Positions 33,659-45,841 of a stretch of 64,000 nucleotides of DNA are shown here, in pieces. The notes under the pieces were generated by a model. The model was not told the DNA's origin, made no database searches, and saw only the letters and a program-made list of their open reading frames with translations. Every line of letters starts with the position of its first letter. The first letter of the stretch is position 1. The DNA is from Siphonodentalium dalli (Eukaryota > Mollusca > Scaphopoda > Gadilida > Siphonodentaliidae), in contig CP136066.1 in assembly GCA_032622095.1 (NCBI GenBank), positions 101,889,319-101,953,318 of the forward strand, written 5' to 3'. The translations under genes and the position numbers were made by a program.

Positions 33659-34094
33659 TTGAATCAACATAGCATTAAATTTTCGGACGTTCGGTCAATG
33701 TTGAATCGATGTTGGAATGTCTTAAACCCATTGTAGAATTTTGGAATGTTCAATCAGCATTGGAATACAAAATGTTAAATTTTTGGAGTAACTTTTAGGG
33801 ATGTTCAGATAATAGTATCATACTGCATACATGTGGATGCATATTATAAAGCAGAAACTAGACTTACAGAAACACTTCAAAGATTCATTGATAGGGAAGT
33901 TCAGCTAATAAGTTCAACAAAGAGCCAAATTTACCGGATTCAATATCACCAACAAATGAATAAATGGAAATCAAGTAATTAACTACTCATTAGCGAGTTT
34001 GTAGTTTTCAGGGGGTTAATAAGTCATATAAAAGTTTAGGCATCAATTGAAACTTTAGTCACATTCCAAGGATGAAAATAGGTCAATAAATACA
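33659..34094. other. AT-rich spacer with scattered AACGTT relics
   Basis: A few words such as TCAATGTTGAATCGATG, then ordinary sequence. No gene. Confidence 0.5.
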
Positions 34095-34349
34095 TTAACC
34101 ATTTCATGACAGGAGCTGCGTTGCTGCAGCATTATCAATATACGAGTATCCAATAGGAAGCATTTCATGTACATGTATAATGTATTTATAAGAGAACGCA
34201 CTGGCATACAAGGTCAAGGTAAATATTGTAAGGTCAATGGATTCTCTTATATATGAGAGACTCCCTATGGGAGACTCACATTTCTAAGAGAATGCATTGG
34301 CACAGGGTTATCGCAAAATTTCAGGAAGCTCCAGTCATGGAAGGGTTAA
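34095..34349. mobile_element. TTAA-flanked MITE (piggyBac-like), full copy
   Basis: TTAACCATTTCATGACAGGA at the left and CCAGTCATGGAAGGGTTAA at the right. The core holds two palindromic TATATAAGAGAA / TTCTCTTATATA stretches and GGCTCCC/GGGAGACT words. 255 bp. Confidence 0.85.
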
Positions 34350-35465
<1,116 letters not shown>

Positions 35466-35558
35466 GACCATGTCTTCTCGGTCCACAAACAGCTTGTGAT
35501 ATCAGTTGCATCAACCCAACTGATATCCCAAGCTGTTGTGGACCGAGAAGACTTGGTC
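35466..35558. repeat. Hairpin, ~42-bp arms and 8-bp loop
   Basis: GACCATGTCTTCTCGGTCCA ... CAGTTG / CAACTG ... GTGGACCGAGAAGACTTGGT. Arms differ at two or three positions. Confidence 0.95.
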
Positions 35559-36305
35559 TAGACAGAATGGACTGAATGGGGGACCACTACTAGTATGGAC
35601 AAATTTGAGGCTATTATTTACATTACCAGGGATTTTGTATAGCATTCCCAACCAATACATGTCTTTTCATTGTACATTGGTTAGTAGATTAGAAATTGGA
35701 AATCCAGTTAAATCAAGCCCTGATTATTAACAAATTCAGTAATATTTTGACAGTTTCCAATGTTTCGAACAGCATTGATAAAAAATAACATATAGTTCCA
35801 AAAATTAGGAAAAATGTTAATGCTGTGGCATGATAGATGCTACATGTTGCCACAGCGTTTCCCACAGCATTGCTTGTTGCCATGGCCAATTTAACCCTTT
35901 CAAGAAGGTAGTTGCGCTGGATAAATTTGATAGTTCCCATCTATAGGTCATCTTGAAGCTACATGTACATCTGAAGTTTGGTGAAGATCGGATGAGCGAT
36001 GCGGCCTGTAGGGATGCCGAAGGAATTTGTTGACGCGTGCACGATGGTGGCCATCCCATGGCAATAGCTCAAACTTTACATTGTAAAGTTGAGCTAAAAA
36101 TGGACAAAAACACCACAAAAAGGCATTTTTATAAAGTCAATTCTAAGGATTCATAGGGCCTTAAGTTGATATTCTACACCATGTCTTTGGAAATTCCTTC
36201 ACAGAGTGTTCAACCATGTATACTTGAGTGATTATGAGAAATACAGGGAATGTCATGGACATATATTTATTGAGTTGTATGACCACAAATTTGCTATTTC
36301 ATCAG
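35559..36305. other. Spacer with one word shared with the 37.4-kb foldback
   Basis: TGAAGTTTGGTGAAGATCGG with ATGAGCGATG at 35970-36002 recurs in both arms of the foldback at 37424-37705. Otherwise nothing recognised. Confidence 0.5.
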
Positions 36306-36559
36306 CAAGCCTTGAAATAGGGTGTCTGTCATTTGCAGAATGATATCCCCAGAGGGTGAATTTAGTGATGCTACCCCGCATAGTGGGCTAGCATCACCAA
36401 ATTCACCCTCTGGGGACCTCATTCTGCTTACACCTCAGCAGAATGAGGTTCCCAGAGGGTGAATTTGGTGATGCTAGTCCGCTATGTGGGGTAGCATCAC
36501 TAAATTCACCCTCTGGGAACCTCATTCTGCAAATGACAGACACCCTATTTCAAGGCTTG
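36306..36559. repeat. Nested palindrome, 254 bp
   Basis: Outer arms CAAGCCTTGAAATAGGGTGT and inverse. Each half is itself an inverted repeat built on CAGAGGGTGAATTTGGTGAT / ATCACCAAATTCACCCTCTG, so the word occurs four times in alternating orientation. Could fold as a cruciform with two secondary hairpins. Confidence 0.95.
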
Positions 36560-37135
36560 TTCATCACACCAGTTCATTTTTGTGCACAATCTAGAGAGGA
36601 CATAACTAAAACAACAAGATATCCCTTCATTTTTCTTTAGTTTTCAAAATATAAAAAGACCATAAAAAATGGATTTTAGCTAATTTTGATAAATTTTGGC
36701 TTTGAAATCAGATAAACTCCCAATTTTGGAAGCACATACCGGTAACCACTGACATAACTAAAAAATTATTCAACGTATCTGAGAAAGGTTTTCTGTTCTG
36801 CAATCATGATTGTGTACTCTATAAAATGGATATATAAATGGATGGTCTTGTGAAATAAAGTTTTTTATAAACATTCATGAAAAGCCATAAATTGAGTATT
36901 TGACCAAATTTACTTAACAAATTCTCAAAATTCGCCTTTCTTGATTCTTTTTGATTTTTAGTATGTTGCTTGTGATGACGCCAAACAAAAATAGGGGGGG
37001 GGGGGCGGGGGAATGGCTTTTCGTTTTATTTTATTTTTTCATTTTATTTTCTACTTTGCTCAAACTAAATATGAATACCCCCAGACTCAGACTGCTTCTC
37101 CTTATTTTTAATGTACTATACTATCTTAGCATGAG
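36560..37135. other. Spacer with a poly-G run
   Basis: AT-rich; a run of about 10 G at 36993-37003. Nothing else recognised. Confidence 0.5.
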
Positions 37136-37341
37136 TTAACCCTTTCATGACTGGAGTTTCCTGAAATTTCCTGACAACCCTGTACTAGTATTGGCCAAAC
37201 AATATTTACCTTGACCTTGTAAGCCGGTACATTCTCTTACATATGTGAGGCTCCCTATGGGAGACTCACATATATAAGAGAATACTCTGGCACAGGATCT
37301 TTAATGCTGCACCAGCGCAGCTCCAGTCATGAAAGGATTAA
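37136..37341. mobile_element. TTAA-flanked MITE (piggyBac-like), best copy
   Basis: TTAA, then CCCTTTCATGACTGGAG at the left and CTCCAGTCATGAAAGG then ATTAA at the right. TIRs about 17 bp. Core: CATTCTCTTACATATGTGAG and its inverse around GGCTCCCTATGGGAGAC. TTAA duplication and a CCC-type end match piggyBac elements; 206 bp, no coding. Confidence 0.85.
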
Positions 37342-37423
37342 TGTACTTATTCCCACTCAGGAACTTTGTGAACATTGCAATTAGTTTGAGGTGAAATTAT
37401 AAATGCACTGGACTAAAAGGAGA

Positions 37424-37705
37424 TCCATATGAAGTTTGGTGGCGATCAGATGAGGGATGTGGTATGTCGTGTGTGCCAAAGGATTTAGTCATGCAAAGAG
37501 TAAAATGCCCATGATTTTTTCAAATTAGATATCGATATATGCGGGCTGCGTCGCTGCAGGGTGTGTCGATGGATTCAAATTTGAAATCCAAGATTTTCTA
37601 CAGCTATCTTGGATTTTACTCTTTGCAAAGTTTGCATGACTAAATTCTTTGGCACACCCTCCAGACAACATCCCTCATCCGATCATCACCAGACTTCACA
37701 TGGAA
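37424..37705. repeat. Foldback, ~85-bp arms
   Basis: The left arm contains GAAGTTTGGTGGCGATCAGA, TGCCAAAGGATTTAGTCATG and CAAAGAGTAAAAT; the right arm carries their inverses. The loop of ~100 bp includes GGGCTGCGTCGCTGCAGGG. Confidence 0.9.
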
Positions 37706-38524
37706 CATCGGGGTGACCACTAGCTTGGAGCCATCTTGAATTTTAATTTATATATATATCTCTTCATGTTCATATCTACTAGTAGACATTTAACTTTCAG
37801 CATTCCTAATCACTCCATACTCTTGGGCTACAAATAAAGTTTATTATTTTCTTGGGAAATTTCCCCCCTGCACAGTGCTAATTTAGGTAATGCACGTTTA
37901 TTAATTTTGAGGCTATGAAAATTGAAATCAGCACAAATTCAAGATTTCTATATGATTCTGATACTCTTGAGTGCCTAATAAATGTACAGGGTGGAATAAT
38001 AATAGTACAGGTTGGAAAATGTCGCATAACTGAATAATAGTACAGGGCGGAATAAACGTACAGACTGGAAATATTAGTACCGGTACCATACATCCCCACA
38101 AAACGCACCATCTGACTGGTTTACTGATGCCATGTGACAGAAATAGTTTTGATGGATAGCCAGGTCTGTGAATCTGCAGTGTGCTGATAACTGTTTGTCA
38201 ACAATTAGAGTTCATTTCTTTATGAATAACACAATTTAAGATTGGTGAATTATTTCTTTTGGTTAATTTAATAAACGTACAGGGCCAAATAACGGTACGG
38301 TGGGAATTTTACCTCGATTTTAATAATCGTACATGTATGTTTATTAGGCACTCAAGAGTACCAAAATGAGAAGCTTATATAACTTTATGCATGTACATAT
38401 TCAAGTATATGGCACACATGTGAACATTTTAATATTGAATAAAAGACCACATGCCACATACTATGTTGATTCCTATACCGATACCTACATGTACTATAAA
38501 AATAATTAGTTTACACTTTAACCA
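37706..38524. other. Spacer, short GTACAGG words
   Basis: GTACAGGGTGGAATAATAAT, GTACAGGGCGGAATAAACGT and ATAAACGTACAGGGCC recur at 37986, 38040 and 38272, a loose three-copy repeat. No gene. Confidence 0.5.
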
Positions 38525-38539
38525 TAGTTGATGTTTTGT

Positions 38540-38810
38540 TCAGAGTTCCCTCTGCACTATTATTTGGGTCTGCACTTTTATTAACTTTCAATGGAATCCC
38601 CCCTCCTGCACTATTATTTGGGCCTGCACTTTTATTAACTTTCAATGGAATCCCCCCTCCTGCACTATTATTTGGGCCTGCACTTTTATTAACTTTCAAT
38701 GGAATCCCCCCTCCTGCACTATTATTTGGGTCTGCACTTTTATTAACTTTCAATGGAATCCCCCCTCCTGCACTATTATTTGGGCCTGCACTTTTATTTG
38801 GAGCCCGAGA
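38540..38810. repeat. 54-bp minisatellite, ~4.7 units
   Basis: Unit TTTGGGTCTGCACTTTTATT + AACTTTCAATGGAATC + CCCCCTCCTGCACTATTA. The length is a multiple of three and the unit has no stop in one frame on either strand, so long open frames exist on both strands (PALLFGPALLLTFNGIPP on plus, KVNKSAGPNNSAGGGIPL on minus). I treat both as products of the repeat. Confidence 0.95.
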
Positions 38811-40124
38811 GTAAGTCATTTGCTGTAACACATAAAGTTATCCTCTCTCCAAGTTGAGCTTCATTGACACTTTCATTTTTAATTTACTGCATATACATGT
38901 ACTAGTACTATGTATGTTTCACTATATAGTATGAAATACTAGTAGTCACAAATATTTCTGAAATTCTATTACATGTACATTTGTATGTATGGCCATTGAA
39001 TTTTGAGGACTGCATATCTCCCCAATTTGTTTTGCACGAGTTGCAGGAAACGAACACTGTTATGCCTACACCCCCCCCACTATTGGTCAATTTTTTCACA
39101 AGCTGGAAATTTCATGCCTGCCACAACATTTTAGCTGGAAATGTACATATCCATTAGTTTACATATATATATACCGTAATATAGTACTAGGTTGAAATTG
39201 TTCTCATTGACATTGTTTGATTTTCTAACCAGTAATTTAATAGACTATTAAAGGTACTCAATCAGATCAGACGCTCCTAAATTACTATTTCTTTGGCTTC
39301 GGGGGTAAAACAAATATTTGATTCGAGTCGAGGAACGCACCCATCAAAGCTCAGATTGATTAGATATCGATGTTTGAAATGTGCTGTTTCTATTGTTTGT
39401 GGCCCAATCTTTTCGAGGACCACGTGCTAAAAACGGACAAATTGCGGTTGTATTAAAGATGGATAACTCTAAAATCAAGTTGTTACTATTAACAATAATA
39501 ACCCCAAAGAACTAGTAATTTAGAAGCATCTGATCGGATTGAGTACCTTTAATGCCGTGAATAATTTCATATTTGTTTTTCTAATTTTGGTCAAATTTAA
39601 GTTTAGGGGGTTGGAATTTTCATTTGGAAAGCTTGAGGTGATATGCTAGTTGAAAAGTTTCACCCAAGGCCGGGGCACATTGTCTACTCTGTCTACTAGT
39701 AATGCCCGTAGTGGTCATTTCCCACCAGTACAAAACCTGGGAACTTTTTGAAGGTTTGATACCCAGGGAACCGTATAAAGTCGATAAATAACAAAGGGAA
39801 TATAATTCTTTGATATGATTTGTTCCTTATGAATGTAATTCACTACTGACTGAGATATATCATATGTACCCCGCATTATATTTTTTTATGAGACACAGGG
39901 GGGGTGTTTCCGAGATTTGCAGGAAGGTATGCCGGGGTGGGTGGTCCGAGAGACAAAAAAACACATTTTTTACAACCTCATGCAAATTTTTTACTGAAGA
40001 CCTTTTGTGCCCATATTTGACATATAAATGGGGAAGGGATATTTGACTTTGAAAAAAAATCTCAAACTTTGGGGGGGGGGGTGATCTGGTTCAGAGGTAT
40101 GGGAGGTCATTTTCACATTTATTC
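38811..40124. other. Intergenic; A/G-rich tracts
   Basis: AT-rich with G runs. GATCAGACGCTCCTAAATTA at 39268 and its near-inverse AATTTAGAAGCATCTGATCG at 39514 frame a ~265-bp diverged foldback. No gene. Confidence 0.5.
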
Positions 40125-40955
40125 CTTATTTGCGCTTAAGTCCAAATGATTTGTGCTTAAAAATAAAAATAAAAATAAAAAATAAAAATTCATATGCATT
40201 GATCCCCACTGAATTAATTTTAAATGGCACAGGCCTAAACACACCACTCAAGCCTATATAGGCCCACCATATGAGGGAAGCAATCCCACAGTAACCCTAA
40301 TTCCCTTTTTATGACCACGGAAATGGTATAGATCTGTGCAGGATATGTCTCTTTTTATAAAATATACTAGATTTCTGGGATGGAGACACAAATTATTGGG
40401 GGCAGGGATACTGATAATATGAAAATAGTGTTTTTTCCCCCTTATTGCAAGTCAATATAAGTACTCCATGTGAGGGAAGCAAGCCTCCCCCAGTAACCCT
40501 AATTCCTCTTTTACGGCCATGGAAATTGTACATATCTGTGCAGGAAATTCCCTTTAATAAAATATACAAGAGCTCTTGGAGTGAGGCACCAATTCTTGGG
40601 ACACCAGGGACAGAGATGCTGATATGTATATGGAAATATGTTTTTTCTTCAACTTTCGAGTCTGTATGGAGCTACTACTATGAGATGGACTCAATCATTC
40701 ACAATCGGAGGGAAGTAAGGGAGTGTTAGGTGTTTGCGCTTAGGCGCAAATGATTAACACTTAAGCGCAAATAAATTGTTAGACACCTAACTATGGAAGG
40801 CCGTTTTCACATTTATTAGATAATTGAACTTAAGCGTAATTCAATTGCGCTTAAGCTGCTTAATCGTAATTCAATTTCGCTTAAGCACAATTACTTACAT
40901 CTTTATCCAATTGATTTGCGCAATTGATTTTCGCTTAAGTGCAAATGAATAGCGC
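40125..40955. repeat. GCTTAAGC arrays flanking two ~200-bp S units
   Basis: Arrays at 40127-40160 and 40733-40955. Between them are two S units (40230-40435 and 40445-40650), each with ACCATATGAGGGAAGCAA-type text, CAGTAACCCTAATTCC, ATGACCACGGAAAT, TCTGTGCAGGA and GATGCTGATAATATG-type ends. Confidence 0.85.
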
Positions 40956-41019
40956 TATAGCAAGTTTTCACCCCTCAAAGATCAAATGAGGTTCATAATA
41001 AGGAGGCCCCCACCCCCTG

Positions 41020-41105
41020 GAATACGGAATACCACTTAACACAGAGGGTGGAATACGGAATACCAGTTAACAGCCATATGGAATACGGAGTACCAGTTAA
41101 GATCA
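41020..41105. repeat. Short tandem GGAATACGGAATACCA
   Basis: Three copies of GGAATACGGAATACCACTTA-like text at 41019, 41050 and 41080. Confidence 0.85.
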
Positions 41106-41270
41106 GATAAGATAATTTATTGACGATAAAATGATCTAAAAGGCAACATGGTAGTAAAACGCTGGTCATCCGGCAGTGTCCACGTCTAAAATGATCTAAA
41201 ATGACGATGATCGACGATCTGTATGTCAAACCGTGAATTTATTGTGACAAAAATCGCATTTATATTATTA

Positions 41271-41400
41271 CTAGCAGGTGACCCGACTTCGTCCGGGCTT
41301 TGACCTTGAATTGACCATTTTGAAGGTCAAGTTCAGGGCGGGGATCATGATTTGACCCGTCGAAAACACCCCCCCCCCCGATAAAAATATCCCTAGGTAT
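41271..41400 (-). mobile_element. Helitron 3' end (minus strand)
   Basis: On the minus strand: GCCCGGACGAAGTCGGGTCA, then CCTG, then CTAG followed by T. This is almost the same 3' end as the Helitron at 12119-12145. Its 5' TC end lies at unknown higher coordinate; I could not delimit it. S-unit-like sequence starts by 41410. Confidence 0.65.
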
Positions 41401-41409
41401 AAAATTTCG

Positions 41410-41680
41410 TTGAAATCCGTTAATGCCTTTTTACCATATGTGGTAAGCAAGCCCCCATGCAGTGACACCACATGCATAATAATGCTATATGACCATAGTA
41501 ATGTCCCAAATCCATGCAAAAATACTTCTAAAAAATTATATAAAACAATTCTAGAGTTCCGGGAAGGAGAAATCAATTCTTTGGATATAGGGATGCTGAT
41601 AATATGTAATTATGGATTATCATTGTTGTACACACACATCTACTCACAGACGACTGTTGAGTACTCAGGCTAATTAAAAC
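41410..41680. repeat. S unit, third copy
   Basis: ACCATATGTGGTAAGCAAGC, GTGACACCACATGCATAATA, ATGACCATAGTAATG, GGGATGCTGATAATATG, then CGACTGTTGAGTACTCAGGC. Confidence 0.85.
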
Positions 41681-41774
41681 ATGTTAAACTTAGCCCAATG
41701 CTCCTCTTGTGTTGCTACTAGGTGATACACCAGGTCATGTCAATAGTTTATGGATAGGTTAGATGGTAGTTACA

Positions 41775-41900
41775 ATTACGCTAGCCTAAAGCGCGATTAA
41801 TTGCACAATATGTGGTATTTGCACTTAAGCAAAATTACTTGTGCTTAAGCGCAATCAATTGCTCTTAAGTGCTATTCATTATTAAATGTGAATTTGGTCT
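41775..41900. repeat. GCTTAAGC array with conserved edge
   Basis: TTGCACTTAAGC-type words, ending ATTCATTATTAAATGTGAAT + TTGGTCTCC. The edge sequence recurs at every array. Confidence 0.85.
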
Positions 41901-42587
41901 CCAACAGGGTTCATATGGGTAGGGGTGACACCATGATAACTACTAATTATGGACCTGATACCCTTAGATGATTATACTCTTCAGTCTACATGTCGTATAT
42001 GGCTGTTTCAGTGTCAATTAATATAATGTTTTATGTATAGGCCTATACTGTATCAACAAATATCTTTGAACATTATCAAGCTAAGACCATTGTCACATTG
42101 TGCATGGATCAGACAGTACAATCCAAAACTATTCCTTTATATTGTCATCCAGTTCATCATCTATATATTTAACTCATACCATTTCGATCATCCAATGGAG
42201 ATCCATTCATATGACAGGCTAACAAACCGTAGTTTTCACACATTAGAGAAGTAACAAATGTATTCCTCCACCAGTAAGTTCATTGATGTGGCCTCATGGA
42301 GATATGTTGCCTACTGGTGTTATAACAGTTTATGCCGAAAGGAATATCAGTTACTTGTCAGGGCAGTCCTGATGCCATAAATTCCACCCTCAGAAAAGAA
42401 CATAAATTTAGTTATTCTACAAGACTGTTGAAATTTGCTGGTTTTTTTCTTCATTTGTTTATAATATTATATTCAGTTGTATAAGGATAAACCCAAATTA
42501 GTTTAGTTTCAAAAAATTTCATGTTAACATTTAACTGTTGATTGGATTTACAACAACTTCTTCATGGGAGGTCAAATTCACATTTAA
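41901..42587. other. Spacer, nothing recognised
   Basis: AT-rich, no gene motif. Confidence 0.45.
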
Positions 42588-42780
42588 TAATGAATTGTGC
42601 TTAAGAGCACTTAAGTAGAATTGATTGCGCTTAAGATCAATTGGTGGCGCTTAAGCGCAAATAATTATGCTTAAGCACAATCAATTGCTCTTAAGCTTAA
42701 TTATTTGTGCTTAAGCATAATTATTTGCACTTATTTATGCTTAAGTGCAATTTATGGTTATATGTAACTAAACACCCCTT
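42570..42780. repeat. GCTTAAGC array with conserved edge
   Basis: Edge GGGAGGTCAAATTCACATTT + AATAATG, then about ten copies of TGCGCTTAAGCGCAA-like palindromes, ending ATGTAACTAAACACCCC. Confidence 0.9.
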
Positions 42781-43029
42781 GTGAATAAATAGGTTTATCC
42801 ATAACTCAACCTTAACCTATTGACATATCACCTCTTGTTTTCATTGGTTTGGATGGGTAGGGAGCCAGATTAACTTTTTTTTATTAAAATGGCTGACTCG
42901 CCATAACATTACCTTCTGGTTTAGTCGGGGCAACTCGTGATAGCATTATATTTTCTTCAGCATTGGTCAGGGCAACTCGCGATAGCATTACCTTCTGTAT
43001 TAGTCAGGGCCACTTTGAGTTTCTTCAAT

Positions 43030-43480
43030 CTTTGAGTATAAAGGCACATCATATGGGGGAAGGAAGCAAGCCCTCATTGACAACACAGTCACCCTATATG
43101 ACCATGGAAATACTATTTATCAATGCAAGAGATGCTAATTTAATTAAAATACTGGAGCTCAAGGACTGAGACACCAAAGCTCCAGTAATGAAACACCAAT
43201 TTTTGGGACAGGAATGCTGATAATATGAAAATAGGGTTTTTTCCTTGATTTAAGTTAATAAGTACACCATATGAGGTAAGCAATCTCTCATGAAGTGACA
43301 CCACATTCATGCTATATGACCATAGTAATGGGCCAAATCTGTACAAAAATACTTTAAAAAAATTAAATGGAAAAATACAAGAGTTCCAGGAGGGAGACAT
43401 CAATTCTTTATGCTGATAAAATGAAATTAGGGATTATCTTTGATTGTTGCAGACTCACAATTGACTGTTGAGTACTAGGC
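43030..43480. repeat. S units, fourth and fifth copies
   Basis: 43040-43235 and 43250-43480, same order of words as at 40.23 and 41.41 kb, the last ending GACTGTTGAGTACTAGGC. Confidence 0.85.
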
Positions 43481-43594
43481 TAATAAAACAGGTTTTAAAA
43501 TTAGCCACATGTTCCTCTTGTGTTGCTAGGTGTCAAATACACCAGGTTATGCCAATAGTTTATGCCTTTATGGGAATATAGATTAGATAGTAGT

Positions 43595-43705
43595 TAAAAT
43601 TTCGCTTAAGCGCAATTCATTATGCTGAAGCACAAATGCCCTGTTTGTGCTTTTAAGTGTAATTATTTGCGCTTTTACCAGCATAATTCATTATTAAATG
43701 TGAAT
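43595..43705. repeat. GCTTAAGC array with conserved edge
   Basis: TTTCGCTTAAGCGCAATTCA and related words, ending CATTATTAAATGTGAATTTG + GCCTCCC. Confidence 0.9.
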
Positions 43706-44254
43706 TTGGCCTCCCATACTTCTTGCCACTGAAACTGAAACATGTATCTGAGCCCCTATGAGTAATTTTATGAGATTTCTGGAGTTTTTCATTAAACTTA
43801 CATGATTGGCATTTCTTCCGCATGGCTATTTAAAACATTTCACACTCTGTGTATGCCTTATCATTCTATATATTAAGCATTTTTCATCAAACTTTGGGGT
43901 TGGTCCCAAATTGCCTTCGAAAAAACTTACGTTGTATCGTGGAATGTTTTTCTGAATCCCCCTCCCCAGGAACAATGTCATGACTATTTGAATTTTGGGG
44001 GGGGGGTGGATAGAAGAGTGAGGAAATAAATTTGCCACACCTTTGCTTCATCGGTTTACTATTCTGCTAGCACATTGCACCACATATTGCTCCAGCATTA
44101 AATTTCAAATGCTTTCAGCCAACATATACCAGTAGTGTTTTTAAACTAATAGTTTATTAACTGTTTGATAGATCACATCAATCTTTATATTTAAAGGGAT
44201 AAATAGATATCTTGGTGAATTGAATGTTGGCAATGTTGATCATACAGCATTTTT

Positions 44255-44475
44255 TAACGTTGAAAATATAACGTTGATTAAACGTTGGAAAAATAACGCT
44301 GATACAACGTTGGGAAAATAACGTTGATTCAACATTGGAAAAATAACGTTGATTCAACGTTGAAAATATAACGTTGATTCAACGTTGGAAAAATAACGTT
44401 GATTCAACGTTTGAAAAATAACGTTGATTCAACGTTGGAAAAATAACGTTGATTCAACGTTGGAAATACAAAGTT
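44255..44475. repeat. AACGTT array, 25-bp unit
   Basis: AACGTTGATTCAACGTTGGA + AAAAT repeated about eight times. A cleaner, shorter unit than the 30.9-kb satellite. Recurs at 44580-44750 and, by duplication, at 46450-46675 and 46778-46940. Confidence 0.95.
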
Positions 44476-44579
44476 GTTTCAACATTGATTTATTATTGGA
44501 GATATACCACAAACTCCAATAGCTCTTGCTAATTCCCTATTTCTGTTAATTTAAACAACTCTAAATATAATGATGGAAA

Positions 44580-44750
44580 TAAAACGTTGATTCAATGTTG
44601 GAAAAATAATGTTGATTCAACGTTTGAAAAATAACGTTGATTCAACGTTGGAAAAATAACGTTGATTCAACGTTGGAAAAATAACGTTGATTCAACGTTG
44701 AAAAAATGACGTTGATTCAACGTTGGAAATACAACGTTCTATCAACATTG
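44580..44750. repeat. AACGTT array, 25-bp unit, second block
   Basis: Same unit, about six copies. Followed by CATTGATTTATTATTGG, as is the first block, so the two blocks are themselves a tandem pair of ~300 bp. Confidence 0.95.
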
Positions 44751-44959
44751 ATTTATTATTGGCTACAAATTGTAGTAGCTAGCACTGGCTAATTCCCTAT
44801 TTCGGTTATTATTAATATAACAACTCTATTGAATTTGTGTATAATACAAGTGTATCTATTCCCTGAACTTTCTGTATTGATTCTGATGTATATAAATAAT
44901 AATTGTGAGTCATAGAGAGCAATCAACATAAGTTTCAATGTATCACAAGGAAACATTTT

Positions 44960-45140
44960 GTATGGGAGGCCAAATTCACTTCAAATAATTATTTGTGCTT
45001 AAGCACAATTATTTTCCCTTAAGCTCCATTATTTGTGCTTAAGCGGAAATATATAATTTCGCTTCAGTACAAATAAGCTATTTTTAAATTATTTGCGCTT
45101 AAACACAATTATTTGAGCTTAAGCGCAATTAAGAAAATTA
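44960..45140. repeat. GCTTAAGC array with conserved edge
   Basis: TATGGGAGGCCAAATTCACT, then TTGTGCTTAAGCACAATTAT-type words. Confidence 0.9.
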
Positions 45141-45409
45141 AAAACCATTACCTGACACACCCTGTTGATATTGGCAGAGTCCCCCACAAAGTATCATGGA
45201 ACATTGAAATTCAAACATGGGGAATCATATTTTATTTTTGAGGGAAGATTTATATTGATGGGGAATTAACATACTTATCTGGTAACTTTATTTATTTTAC
45301 TTTTATTGACACAATATTCAGTTAGGTATCTAAAATTAAGTCAAGTCGAGCCCTTAAATTATTCAGTTCACCAGTGTATATCCCCACATTCAACCAAAAT
45401 CAGGTATAG

Positions 45410-45684
45410 CGCTTGCAGCGTTGGCAGAACGTTGGTATACCGTTGGTTGATTTACCGTTAGTTTTTCAACGTTTAACCAACATTTAAGTAACATCGTGGG
45501 AATTACGTTGGAAAAACATTGTTGAAATAACGTTGGAAAAACGTTAGAAATCTAACCGTTGAATAACCGTTGGGAATCAACGTTGAATCTACGTTGATTC
45601 AACGGAGTGAAAACTAACCAACATAAAATCAACGGTACCAACGAAAAACCAACGTAGAATCAACGTAGCGTTGCTATCTGGGTA
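45410..45684. repeat. AACGTT-rich right terminus of the 14.8-kb block
   Basis: AACGTTGG, ACCGTTGG, CAACGTAGAATCAACGTAGC, ending GCTATCTGGGTA. More variable than the internal arrays. Confidence 0.8.
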
Positions 45685-45711
45685 AACACTTCGTGTGCAT
45701 GTTCTTAAGTT

Positions 45712-45835
45712 TGTCACGTGTAGGGATGCGGCGATAGATGGTTGAGTGTACGTATTGCATGGTACAATGTCGGTCTATTTGGACATTTCATGTCTACGTT
45801 ATCAAGGCTGGTCACATGGACGCCGCGACAGGGGG
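45712..45835. repeat. Flanking repeat F, right copy
   Basis: GTCACGTGTAGGGATGCGG, GGTTGAGTGTACG, CGGTCTATTTGGACATTTC and GGCTGGTCACATGGACGC. Related to 30760-30887. Confidence 0.6.
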
Positions 45836-45841
45836 CTGTTA

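Larger units (their letters stand above)
43647..45841. repeat. 2195-bp tandem duplication, copy 1
   Basis: Starts GTGCTTTTAAGTGTAATTAT. The same sequence starts again at 45842. It carries AACGTT blocks, a GCTTAAGC array, the right end of the TACCCAGATAGCA block and the flanking repeat F. Copy 2 is only partial. Confidence 0.95.

Noticed and set aside
38511-38831. 92- and 106-codon frames over the 54-bp minisatellite
   Set aside because: Both strands are open because the unit length is a multiple of three; treated as repeat. The oddity is kept as a low-interest finding.
40125-45140. GCTTAAGC arrays as CRISPR
   Set aside because: Palindromes are degenerate, spacers are AT-rich and of uneven length, and no cas gene is present.
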